A model generated the notes under the pieces. It made no database searches. It worked only from the letters and a program-made list of their open reading frames with translations, and was not told the DNA's origin. The position numbers were made by a program, and so were the translations under genes. Of a stretch of DNA of 64,000 nt, positions 52,246 to 62,290 are shown in pieces (position 1 is the first letter of the stretch; each line of letters starts with the position of its first letter). Source of the stretch: Xanthostigma xanthostigma (lineage: Eukaryota > Arthropoda > Insecta > Raphidioptera > Raphidiidae); NCBI GenBank assembly GCA_963575645.1, contig OY754471.1, forward strand, positions 36,774,401-36,838,400, in the 5' to 3' direction.

Positions 52246-52916
52246 AGGATATGGAACTTCATGATGATATATAGGTAGGTATATATATGTGTAAAATGAA
52301 TATCGCTTTATATACTTAACGGCTGCGCCAAAAAAAGCTTCTTTTTGTACCTAGTTTTTCGAGCGTCAATATGGCCTAACCGCTTAATCTAATAAGAAAA
52401 CAAGAAACATGTCGTTCTTCAAGTACCTACTACTACAATTTAAAATCACTGTTGAGGCATCTCTCTGTGGCTAGAATACCGACAGAAAGGTTTGTATACT
52501 AACAGCGACTTCAAATTGTTTTTTAATAAACCCTTCTCGTAAGTATATATTATGTATTAGACAACGTGCCAATCGTGATAATAATAATAAGAAGAAAAAT
52601 CGCAGGATTGAGGACAAAAATATTACATTTATTTAGTGTATTGTTTTGAATTTTCTGTATATACTTGAAATATATAATAATAATAATAATTTTTTATTTC
52701 TTCATTTATATATACAATGCATTTTACATTTAATGAATTATTGAGGATTTCCTGTCCAACTTGGAGGACCAGTGCTAGGACTGGATCTCAAAACTTGTTA
52801 TGTGCGGACATAAATACATACCTGTTATATAATATGTGAATACTTGATTAAACAAAGAAGTGATAAGAAGTCTGTATTAACTAGTATACCCAGTATTCAG
52901 TAATAAATACATTTTT
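52246..52916. other. LINE 3' region and unassigned AT-rich DNA
   Basis: Contains an (ATA)n run near 52670-52690. 52700-52800 ('TCCAACTTGGAGGACCAGTG') may be the 3' part of another reversed repeat. No gene. Confidence 0.35.
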
Positions 52917-53875
52917 AACTTCCCGCTTAAAAAAAAAAAATTTTTTTTCAAAAATCGGGAAGTTATTGGTTTCACCAGCGATTTTCGAAAATCGAGTTTT
53001 CGCCAGATCTCGACGTTTTGAGGTCCTAGGAAGCTATTGAAACTATTTTGGCGATGATGTCCGTAGGGCTGTATGTATGTGTGTGTGTGTGTGTGTATGC
53101 ATGTATGTAAACCTTTTATATCTTTTGAACGGAGTGTCTGACTGAAACGCGGTTTGCGACATCTGACGTGATCTTGGTGAACTTAGACTTCCTGAAAATT
53201 TGAAACGATTCGGCCCAAAAAATTTTGTGAACTCTTAAAAAACAAGTTTCAAAAATTTTTAAAAATTTGTTTTTGTAAAAAATTTTCTAAACTACTAAAC
53301 CGATTAATTCCAAAAACTAATCAGCTCTTCTCCTTAACAAACTGCGTCGATTTCCGCAAACCGCATCAAAATCGGTTCATTTGTTCACGAGATACCGTGA
53401 ACGAAAAAATCGTAAAAAAGTGTTTTTTTTAAATTACTCTTAAAATTGTTATCAGATTGATTTTTTTGTAATAAATTACTTTTTTAGGCTAATAAAACTG
53501 CGTCGATCGCCGCAAACCATATCAAAATTGGTTCATTAATTGTTCATGAGATAACGTGAACTAAAAATTAGGAAAAAAGTAATTTTTTAAAATTACTCGT
53601 AAAATTCTTATCAAATCGATTTTTTTGTAATAATTTACTTTCTTAGGTTAAAAAAACTGCGTCGATTGCAGCAAACCGCATCAAAATCGGCTCATTTGTT
53701 CATGAGATATCGTAAACGAAAATTTCGTAACAAAGTGTTTTTTTTTGAGCTCGAAGAGCTAAAAAATAAACTTCTTGCTATATTTTATATATTTTTGAGC
53801 GTTTTGAACTCGAAAATAGCGGGAAGTTACAGGGATGGCCTGTAGGGTCAAACTTCTTTTCAATTTTTTTTTTAA
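52917..53875 (+). mobile_element. Family K dispersed repeat, copy 2 (uninterrupted)
   Basis: It begins AACTTCCCGCT, carries 'TTTCGAAAATCGAGTTTTCG', a TGTA/TG microsatellite (53070-53110), the triple 155-bp unit, and 'AGCGGGAAGTT' at 53818-53828, then 'GGATGGCCTGTAGGGTCAAA'. It is the inverted partner of 18345-19600 and preserves the empty site of the 274-bp fold-back insertion. Confidence 0.65.
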
Positions 53876-55082
53876 TTTGTAAACGCGCAGCAGCGTGGCT
53901 ATATGCGTTATATTATTGAGTTAATTTGTATAAAACTCTGTTGGATGGTGGTGTTTTCCGGTGGAGTTCTGATTATTTAATATTTCATAGAGGAGATTTA
54001 AATTATGGGTGTGTGATGTATGCTGTTTGTATGTGTTCTGCATTTTGGTGTGTTATTAGCCACTTGATATTTGTTTTTTGTATGTGTGTGCATTTGTGAT
54101 GTTTTTAATTTCCAGAGGTAGCATGTTGAATAGTCTAAATCTATAGCCGAAAACGTCGTACACTAAATAAATCTAAAATTTGTGTCCACAATCCTGCGAT
54201 TTTTCTTATTATTATCTTTCTCGAAGCATTTTTTCACATGCATACGTGTCTGTGATTTTTTTTAAAATTCAAGCAACAGATAAAAAAGAAAACGATTCCA
54301 TTTAACTGAATCTTCTTTTGATAAAGATGGAAGAATATAATTTCTCTAATTCTAAAATAAAATAAGAACAGTTAAAGTCGAAGTTAAATTTTAACATTTC
54401 AAGGAAAATACACATAGAATGTAATACTTTAAGACTGTTTGAATGTACAATGTAATATTGCGCTGCTCTCTAATGCGACTTTTTATTTTAATGTAGAACT
54501 ACATAAAAAATAAAAAAAATAATCTACTGTCTTAATTTCTTCTATATACCTACATAATTACGTGGTCTTCTTTCCTACAGTAAATAAGTAAGCATGAAAA
54601 ACGTGATACAATACGAAACTTTTAAATACAAAAAAAGTAGTGAAATAATATAAACACTGGAGAAAAATGCAAGTGCAATCATTTGTTAAAGTTTTAACAG
54701 TTTTTAGATGTCTTTAAAGTCGAACCATCCATCATCACTTCGGAACTTAGCAATTTCATTCTTTGGAAACATTCCAAGAAAAATCTAATAGGGCTGAAAT
54801 ATTTCCATGTAGGTATATATTTACATAATCTTTTAAATCGTCATTGTTTTTCAAATATAAATTAAAATTTGAATATAAAACTCTATTTTAGAAAATGTTT
54901 TAAAGAAAAAGCACCATAAGCTTTATTTACACATTTTATTTTTGTTTTAATTTCATCTCTCAAATAATTTTTATGCAACTGGCTATAGTATTAGAATAAT
55001 TTAGAAAGTTTTGCCTATTGGGATTTGACATATGGCCGAAGTTTAGGTAAAATGTAATGTCGAATCCGCCATTTTTCACATA
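53876..55082. other. Unassigned AT-rich DNA
   Basis: No gene, repeat pair or terminus was recognised over 1.2 kb. Confidence 0.35.
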
Positions 55083-55480
55083 TAGTCAAACCTGAGTGAC
55101 TGAGAACTGGGTAAGCGAGAAAACTCTCTAAGTGAGAGTAATTGCCGGGTACCGTCTTTATAACCCTCTATAAGTGAGAAACAGAAACCTCTATAAGAAA
55201 AAGACGTTTTTCATAATATATGAACCTCTATAACTGAGACTACTACTTGCCTGTTCCTTCATAGGCGATAGTCGAACGTATTAATAGTTCCACGAAATTT
55301 AAGAATGAGACATCAATAGCTGAAGTAACACATTATTTTTGTATAGTTTTTATAAACCTCTATAAATGATAAAGGTCACTCCTGTATCTTCATAAGCTAG
55401 AAACTTGGGTTAGTGAAAAAACTCCATAAGCGAAAGAGAGATTGCGGTCTCTTGAACTCTTGGTTATCCAGGTTCGACTG
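55083..55480. mobile_element. Tigger/mariner-type miniature element
   Basis: The left end is TAGTCAAACCTGAGTGAC; the inverted right end is CAGTCGAACCTGGATAACC. TA flanks both (55081-55082, 55481-55482). Internal words 'CTCTATAAGTGAGA' recur. CAGTCGAACCT-type ends with TA duplication are typical of insect Tigger-related miniature elements. No coding. Confidence 0.65.
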
Positions 55481-56026
55481 TATATAGTAATACTAACAGA
55501 ATGTAAAATATAATGTTTAAATTTCTATCACCAGATGTCGTGTCGTTTTATGTCGAATTCCAATTATAAATGCTCTGGTTACCAGTTGTTTTGCTCCGTA
55601 AGAAAACGGAAGGAAATTGACAGGAACGAAAACTCAGGTCTTGGGATAAGACCAGATAAAAAGATTCAAAAAGTAATTAAATGTTATAAAAATTCGGCAC
55701 AATATTCATGTCGAATAATTTAAATTATAAAAATATTCGCAAAAATTAGGACAATAAAGGAACAACGGTCAAACTATCATTGAAAGATGCGACGTTTCGT
55801 TTTTTTTTATTTAAACTTTTGCAAGCAACTGAAAAACAATTACAAACAGAAAAAATATTTTATGAAAGTATTAATTATTCTTCATATAATAGGTATATAC
55901 CTATACAAATATTTAGGTTATAAAAATTGATATTGAGTTTTGACATAAACCGATACGGCAGAAATTTAAACTATAAACACATTACATTTTCCATGCTGTT
56001 AGTATTAGTATTACTATACCTATATA
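55481..56026. other. Unassigned AT-rich DNA
   Basis: Nothing supported; a weak open frame at 55535-55723 has no features. Confidence 0.35.
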
Positions 56027-56596
56027 CAGTATGTAAACACGTAAGGTGCACATATCGAAATTAATATTGGGAAAAAATGACTGGATCAGAGTGAGCCTTG
56101 AAATCTTGTTTTTCAATTTGACAGATAATATTCTTTTGCAAAATGAATGTGTATACTACCGAAGAAAATATTCAAATGATTACAACAAAATCGGACTTTT
56201 TTTTATTAATGGGACATTAAATTCCCAAAAATACTTAAATATCGTGCGAGATCAAATATCTCCACCTATTCGTGTTGAACCTAGACATTTGGGTCACTGA
56301 TTTATCAACGCGCATACGTCATACCAGTCAGACATTTTTTGAATGAAATGTTTCCAAACAGATGGAGTTGTTTTTTTGTTTTATTTTTGTACAAAAAAAA
56401 TAAAATAATGATTTATAAGAGCTTTTTATTAAAAAAGCCAAGTAAAATAAAAATAAATCAAAATAAAATAGAAATCCTCAAGATTACCACGATAATTCAA
56501 TAGAAATAAAAATTAATGCAGTCATGGCTAACTCTGATCCAAGTATTTTTTCCCAATGCTAAATTCCCTATGTGCACCTTACGTGTTTACATACTG
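56027..56596 (+). mobile_element. Tc1/mariner-type element with TA duplication and transposase remnant
   Basis: The inverted ends CAGTATGTAAACACGTAAGG then TGCACATA extend with 'TTGGGAAAAAA' and 'CTGGATCAGAGT' to about 75 bp. TA flanks both sides (56025-56026 and 56597-56598). The 570-bp element holds a piece of the transposase at 56160-56265. Confidence 0.8.
56046..56300 (+). pseudogene. Tc1/mariner-type transposase core fragment
   Basis: Residues around 38-65 of the frame read 'KYSNDYNKIGLFFINGTLNS' followed by 'QKYLNIVRDQISPPIR'. This is the segment after the second catalytic Asp in mariner/Tc1-like transposases (I-G-x-F-F-I-x-G-x-L-N-x-x-x-Y-L-x-x-L-x-x-x-I-x-P-x-I). The preceding residues 'LGKNDWIRVSLEILFF' come from the inverted end and are not protein-like. 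Both flanking catalytic parts are gone. The frame ends in the stop at 56298-56300. Inactive remnant. Confidence 0.65.
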
Positions 56597-57014
56597 TATA
56601 TGAAAAATAGCGATTCGACATTGCATTAAACTCAATCCATAATATGTCAAATCTTAATTGAATTTCATTTTTATCAATATTGATTATTTAAAGTTTAAAA
56701 TCCCAATATCAAAAAATTATAAACTTGAATAATTTCCCATAAAATGCATTTAAACAAAAAAGTGCACAAAAACGCTGGATAATTTAATTCAGAGCACAAA
56801 ATTAAAAAAAAAAAAACGTTTAAAATAATATTATTTACACAAGGTATGATAGCAATTATAAACGAATGTTATGAATACGCGTTTATTTATTCCTACTTTT
56901 AAATACAAACAAATGTACCTGCTGTTTATTATAGCGTTAATTAAATCAAAATACCAAACTTTTACTTGTTGATAGAGCATTTAATTATCGGTATATTTAA
57001 ATAAAACCGTTTTT
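56597..57014. other. Unassigned AT-rich DNA
   Basis: No feature was recognised. Confidence 0.35.
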
Positions 57015-57247
57015 TCTATACTAATGTTATAAATAGATAAAGTTTGTAAGTTTGAATGCAAGAGGTATTCTCCGAAACTACTTATCGAATTTCAAAATTT
57101 TTTTCACCAATATGGACCTTCAGGATGGACATATGCGTATAATATATAATCGCTTTAAAATAAAAGAGCTTTTCGTGGAGACAATTTTGCAACGAAAGTC
57201 GACGAAGAAACGGTGCACATTCGGGTGAAGCCAGATCACGCCGCGAG
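57015..57247 (+). mobile_element. Small non-autonomous Helitron
   Basis: It starts TCTATACTAATGTTATAAA, has 'GACCTTCAGGATGGACATAT' and 'AAGTCGACGAAGAAACGGTG', and ends 'GTGAAGCCAGATCACGCCG' then CGAG before a T. Relatives are at 25540 and 42051. Confidence 0.65.
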
Positions 57248-57529
57248 TAAACAATAAATGGGCCAGCTGCGAGTCGGACACCGAGTGTTTTGTCCCGTAC
57301 GAAAGGAAATCTTTGCACTACGGTACTACCTTCTATAAAATAGCTGCTTTACATGCGTGTATACTAGGGTTCAAAAACTCTATAAAAAAACTTTCAAAAA
57401 AATCATGTACATTCAAAAATTATTGTATACAATTCCTCCGTAGTCAGAAATTCAATAATTTTCAGATAGCTGTAATTGGTCTTCTAATTATGATAATCAT
57501 ACGTTATTAAAGAGTTTTTGAAAGCTTAA
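57248..57529. other. Unassigned DNA
   Basis: 57265-57300 ('GTGTTTTGTCCCGTACGAAA') may be a short repeat remnant. No gene. Confidence 0.3.
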
Positions 57530-58184
57530 GGAGGTTAATGCGTTACAATCCCAATCAAAAGTAAGTCGAATTCTAAATCGAAACTTTTTCTGAATACATT
57601 TTTTACAAAAAGTAAGTCGATGATACCAATAAATTCTTGTCATAAGGGTATAAATAAATAATTTTTTTTATTGTTAATTGATTATTTTAGTATTTTACTA
57701 AATTTATGTAAATATCTGTATTTTACATATGGTTTGCAGTAAATAATTAAAAAAAGAAATTAGAACTGTAATGAAAATTAAAACTAAATCATTAAAAAGT
57801 TGAAAATTCAGTTAAAATTGTCAAGAATAAAAGTCCATAATCAAAAATTGATAAGGTTTAATCATTTTTTTATTGATTAAAAGTCTCCTAATTAAATTGG
57901 AAAAAAATTTGAAATATTTGTAAGACATCGATGCTTTATCCAGTTAGTTTTCGGAACTGCTGACATATTATTTGGTTATTTGCAAAAAATTAAAATGTAC
58001 AGTTTGCATGCTAGGTTGATATATTTTCCATAAGACTACATGTTAAAGTTTTTTTTTAATTTTTAACTTTATAAATCTCCTAATGATTTTGGATTTTTTT
58101 CAGAAAATTCTGTCATAAAAAAATCTATTAAAAAAACTTTAATTCAGATTTGTTTCATTATCTTCGTTTAACGCCTCAACCTCC
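57530..58184. mobile_element. TTAA-flanked inverted-terminus element
   Basis: The ends GGAGGTTAATGCGTTA and, inverted, GGAGGTTGAGGCGTTA are flanked by TTAA on both sides (57526-57529 and 58185-58188). A TTAA duplication is the signature of piggyBac-type transposition, although classical piggyBac ends start with CCC. The 655-bp interior is AT-rich and non-coding. Confidence 0.7.
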
Positions 58185-58544
58185 TTAAAGAATCAGTTTC
58201 AAGAATATATAAGTAATGGTTATTTGTAAAAAACTGAGTTAATTACCATAACTTCAGTATGAAAAAACATTTTTTCTATGTTAATTAAATGGGAAACTAA
58301 AATTAAAATAACTACCTCTTAGATTTGAGCTAGAGCGCCCATCTTTAATGAGTATTTTTTTTACATTAACTAGAAACATTTGAAAGGGTAAGAGCAAAAA
58401 AAAGACATGTAAAGTGACCAATTACGCACTATTGCTGTAACCAGTTTTATGTTGGGTTGCAGAAAGTATTGTCAAAAAAACTTATTTGACATTGACGTTA
58501 GAGTATCATCGTATAAACGCTTTTTTATACATGCAGGAGCAGCC
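58185..58544. other. Unassigned DNA
   Basis: 58255-58300 shares 'TTCTATGTTAATTAAATGG' with the palindrome arm at 21450-21475. No gene. Confidence 0.35.
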
Positions 58545-59020
58545 TAAAGGCCGCTGCACACGATTCTGGTTTAGTCGCTGGAATAGTTGCTGGGACTTGC
58601 GCTGGCTATTCTGTGGCTGGCTACGAGGCTGAAAATGACATCGCTGCGTGCTCGCGTGCATGGTCACAAGATGGATTTTAAAATTAGAACCGGGGCTATT
58701 TTTTCTGCTTGTTTGTGAGCAAGAACCAATCAGGAAACGGTATCTTGTCACGTGGGCGACATGGGCAAACGCCCACAAATAAACATGGCGCCATAGTGTG
58801 TGTTCTGTTTGGAGACAATAAACGTTCACTTTTGTTGACATTCGAACTGTCACTGCGCATGCACAAAATCTATCTACGAAGAAAACTTTAATACGCGCAT
58901 TGTGTGAAGCGAACACATAATAGCGATCACGAAATCTAGCGCCACAGCACACTTGAAATCTAACAAGAAAATCTAGCAAGGAATCTAGCGGATGAACCAG
59001 CCTTGTGTGCAGCAACCTTA
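58545..59020 (+). mobile_element. Family M inverted-terminus element, copy 3 (both ends)
   Basis: It starts TAAAGGCCGCTGCACACGAT and ends, inverted, TAAGGTTGCTGCACACAAGG. It shares 'TCTTGTCACGTGGGCGACAT' and 'CAATAAACGTTCACTTTTGT' with the copies at 12106 and 45890. Open frames on both strands over the element (58506-59015, 58709-58891) are taken as accidental. Confidence 0.65.
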
Positions 59021-59152
59021 ATGTCGTGACACTCTCTGTCTGTACTTACAGAAAAACAAATGACTGATTTACATAGAAATATATCGCTTTTGACGCTAAA
59101 TTTTTATCAAAATGCGTAGAAAAACGTTGTTTTCGAAGTGAAAATTATACAA

Positions 59153-59642
59153 TAGTTATTGGCGTAACTAGTAGTCTAAGTCATTCATCGCGCTGACAGG
59201 TCATGACTTAACCTACAAGTTACGCCCATAATTTTATTCAACAATTGCGCGTTATTCATGTTTTATTTATTGTTATTAATGAGATGTTGTAAATATCTAT
59301 TTATTTCTTTATAAAAAAACTGTCAATACTAACATCACCAAACAGCACGATTCAATGTTTTGGTTTGAGGTTAGCCGGTTATGAATAAACTCCATGTCGA
59401 AAACATTCGGCCTCTCAATTTTAGCCTCAATGGGTAACAACGGAGTTGTTGTTACCGACTATTTCGTTACGACTCAGAAAATAGTTACGTTTATTTTCAT
59501 TACTCCACAATGGCCGAGCTAGTAGGAAACTTCATTGAGTTATGACAAGTAATAATTGTCACCAGTCGGTAAATGGCTATTTAGGGTTCGGTTTTTAGGC
59601 ATGATAAAACATGAATAACGCGCATGAGTTGAATAAAAAATC
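59153..59642 (-). mobile_element. Two-part inverted-terminus element, copy 2
   Basis: The reverse complement of 36573-37065. The 'ATTGCGCGTTATTCATGTTT' and 'AAACATGAATAACGCGCATG' ends (59243 and 59610) form the inverted termini. The attached smaller palindrome (59156-59228) lies on the left. Confidence 0.55.
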
Positions 59643-60119
59643 TTATAAAACATTAAAGACACCTTTAAAAAATGTCGTTTGAATGGCTTTAAGTTTTCGA
59701 GTAGGATCGACTTAAAATTCTACTTTTCATATGAAGAAAAATGTGTGGCGAAAAAAGGCAGTATCAGAAAAACTGAAATAATTTGGTTTAAAAGAATATT
59801 AGCGAAGCTTTTTTTTGTATTTTTAACTGACACGAATATTATATATAAATAATGTGAAAATAATCCGATCTTCTGAATTTTGTACGCTTTGTATAACAAT
59901 GAATGTTTGGGTTATTAATATAGGTTATATTATATTTTGTTATATTATTTAAAGGCTTAGAAGCATGCATATATTCAGCTACAGTACAATAATTCTCTGT
60001 AGTTGTCGCCCATCCATTTAACGGTTTGCCCAGTCGATAATTAATAAGCTTACATTTATTTTTATTGCAGATACAGTGTCGCGCCGATAATTATTAAAAT
60101 TTTGGCAGCATATTTAAAT
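59643..60119. other. Unassigned AT-rich DNA
   Basis: No feature was recognised. Confidence 0.35.
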
Positions 60120-60430
60120 TTTTACTAAAAAGTTAAATATTAATTTTGAAACGATTCTGACATTTTTTTTTATATTTTTGGGCCCAAAAACTTTTTTTAA
60201 CCTCTAAAGATCAACCCTAACAACGGTTCGATTCGGCCCATTTCAAACAGGTTCCATGTGGTGGACAAAATTTCGTTTAAATCAATTAAGTCTACATTTC
60301 TAAAAATAGTAGGTACTCAGCTGTTCAGTAAAGTTGAGAAATTTTGGTCCGACCCGTAGATCCCGCCATCCGACCGATTCCAATAGTATAATATGTGCCA
60401 TATGGCAAATACACTAAAACTAACCCAAGG
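60120..60430 (-). repeat. Dispersed repeat, inverted relative to 20440-20700
   Basis: Contains 'TTTTGGGCCCAAAAA', 'TTTGGTCCGACCCGTAGATC' and 'GCCATATGGCAAATACACTA'. Diverged from its partner. Confidence 0.45.
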
Positions 60431-60908
60431 CGATCTGTACAGACCAACCGACAACTGTATGTAATTTTTAGTTAAAATGTTGGGACTTATTATGAACTCG
60501 AAAACCTAAAAATGACTCCAATTTACAGAACAGAATTTCTCATTTTCAAAAAGCTACAGTTTGCATAAATGTCTTGCGAGACGACCTAGATAAAACTATT
60601 TGTATATGAACAAAACTCAGCTTTGGTGCTGAAGGCGTTAATAATTAATAATGATAACTACCGGTCGCCCAGTGGGCGAAATTCAATCGTAATTCATTTT
60701 TTTAAGATTGAACGTTATTGAGGTTCTTTTGTATTTGTATTTCCCCTGAACCAATTTTACCTGTGTTAATTCGTAGCCATCGTTATGAAACATATACTGT
60801 GCACTTCCTCTCATTAAAACGAAGAGAACGATGTATGTGGCATCACAATGTGTGCAAATTAGCAAATTCAAATCGGTACCACACTCTTTTTTCCTTCTCG
60901 TATTTATA
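60431..60908. other. Unassigned DNA
   Basis: No feature was recognised. Confidence 0.35.
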
Positions 60909-61404
60909 CAGAATGGTTTTTAAGTTGATTCTTTTTTTAACAGCATGTAGAAATCAAATAGACGAACAATAATTTCAAGTAACTTTTTTATCAAAACTCA
61001 AAAATGAAAGAGGAACGGGCTTTCAAATTTTAAGGCCGGTCCTGGCGTTATCTTATGTCACTTTGGAAATATGTTATGTCATTATCAAGTATTAACAGAA
61101 ATTGTTCGAAGTTATCTCAGTTTTGTTGGACACAAAGACGCTTATGTAGATGCTTGTAGTAGCGATAAGGGCTTTCCGCGAATTATTTGGGATGCATTTT
61201 CGATTCGTGCTATCATTTCTTCGCGTGTGTTACCCGGGCTTTTGAATTAATTAAATAAAATTTAAAAAAAATAATTAAACTTAGAACGACTGTTTCTCTC
61301 TTATTTTTGAGTTTTGATAAAAAGTTAGGTACATAAAATATTTGTTCGTCTGTATGATTTCTACACGCTGTTAAAAAAGAAGAATCAATTCAAAAATCAT
61401 TCAG
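60909..61404 (-). mobile_element. Tc1/mariner-type element, copy 2 (TA-flanked)
   Basis: The ends CAGAATGGTTTTTAAG and, inverted, CTGAATGATTTTTGAA lie between TA at 60907-60908 and 61405-61406. Body and ends match 17737-18244 with the transposase piece on the minus strand. Confidence 0.75.
61062..61228 (-). pseudogene. Transposase C-terminal fragment, broken
   Basis: The minus-strand frame reads 'TREEMIARIENASQIIRGKP' and 'LSLLQAST', then a stop. Compared with 17892-18044, about 13 bases are missing after this point. The downstream sequence in another frame still encodes a C-V-Q-Q-N-like end and 'DNFEQFL'. Both copies in the window descend from the same truncated progenitor; this one has in addition a stop and a deletion. 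Confidence 0.55.
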
Positions 61405-62185
61405 TAGGTGTATACTGTATAGATTTTAATTTGCAATTCTTGTAATAACACAAGTAAAATAATCATTTACTTTATACTTTAATTAAATAAATGAATTATT
61501 TATTAATATCCAATGTTACACATTTGTCGGTAAATAGTGTCAACAAAAACTGTTGTGGACTGTCGGTAAATATATTTACAGAAAAGTGTAATAGAGCTGC
61601 ACGTAAGATAAATACAAACGCGGGTTTATTTATTCAATTTACAACGGAATAAAAGTTGCGTGTGAAAATAATCTGAACGGAACAGCAAAACAAAACTTGA
61701 TATTTATTCTGTTAATCTCACGCCGAGCGAACCACTCCTGGAATTACAATCAATTCTTAATTTTAATTTAATCCTAATGGGAAATTTCCAACTGTACACA
61801 CAAATAAATTTAATTCTTCTTAATTCTGCGCAGCTGAACATATACATGTTGTCAGTACATTCAGTTTCAAAAGTGGTTTCAATTTTAGCCCTAACCAAAA
61901 GTTTTTAGGTGCAAACAGAGTTCAATTTTTGATAAATAAGTTATTTGAGTACATAAAATATGTACCCGCTGCAATCAGGCCTACAAGGTGCCGTTCAACT
62001 TCCATGGTAACTAGCTAGGTCCCGTATGGGCTATGTGCAGGAAGGCGGAGTTACAAATTTTTCGATGCGAGCGTTTATGGTGAGCACTAGGGGAAACTTC
62101 AAGCTCAAATTTTCCGTATGTCAGTGAGGAATGTTTACTAAAAGTAAAAATAGTTATAATTTTATAAGGTTTTTTAATTACAAAG
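61405..62185. other. Unassigned AT-rich DNA
   Basis: No gene, repeat pair or terminus was recognised. Confidence 0.35.
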
Positions 62186-62290
62186 AAAACATAGGAAAAC
62201 TAAGCGATCTGGAAATGCTTGTTGTGTTCCGGGCTGTTGCGCTGATGGCAATTTAAGTAAAATAAAGACCATTGGCGCCCTAATTTGACG
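62186..62290 (+). other. Short THAP-like coding snippet (tentative)
   Basis: One plus-strand frame reads 'KRSGNACCVPGCCADGNLSK'. The C-C-V-P-G-C is the usual opening of THAP zinc-finger domains (MxxCCVPGC). A possible acceptor 'TTTTTTAATTACAAAG' precedes it and a possible donor (AA|GTAAAA) follows. No start codon and no later domain parts (W, F-P, second Cys/His pair) were seen. It could be an exon, a THAP-type transposon remnant, or chance. Confidence 0.25.

Noticed and set aside
58506-59015. 169-codon frame on the minus strand
   Set aside because: It coincides with a non-autonomous inverted-terminus element with relatives at 12106 and 45890, in which the frame is not kept.
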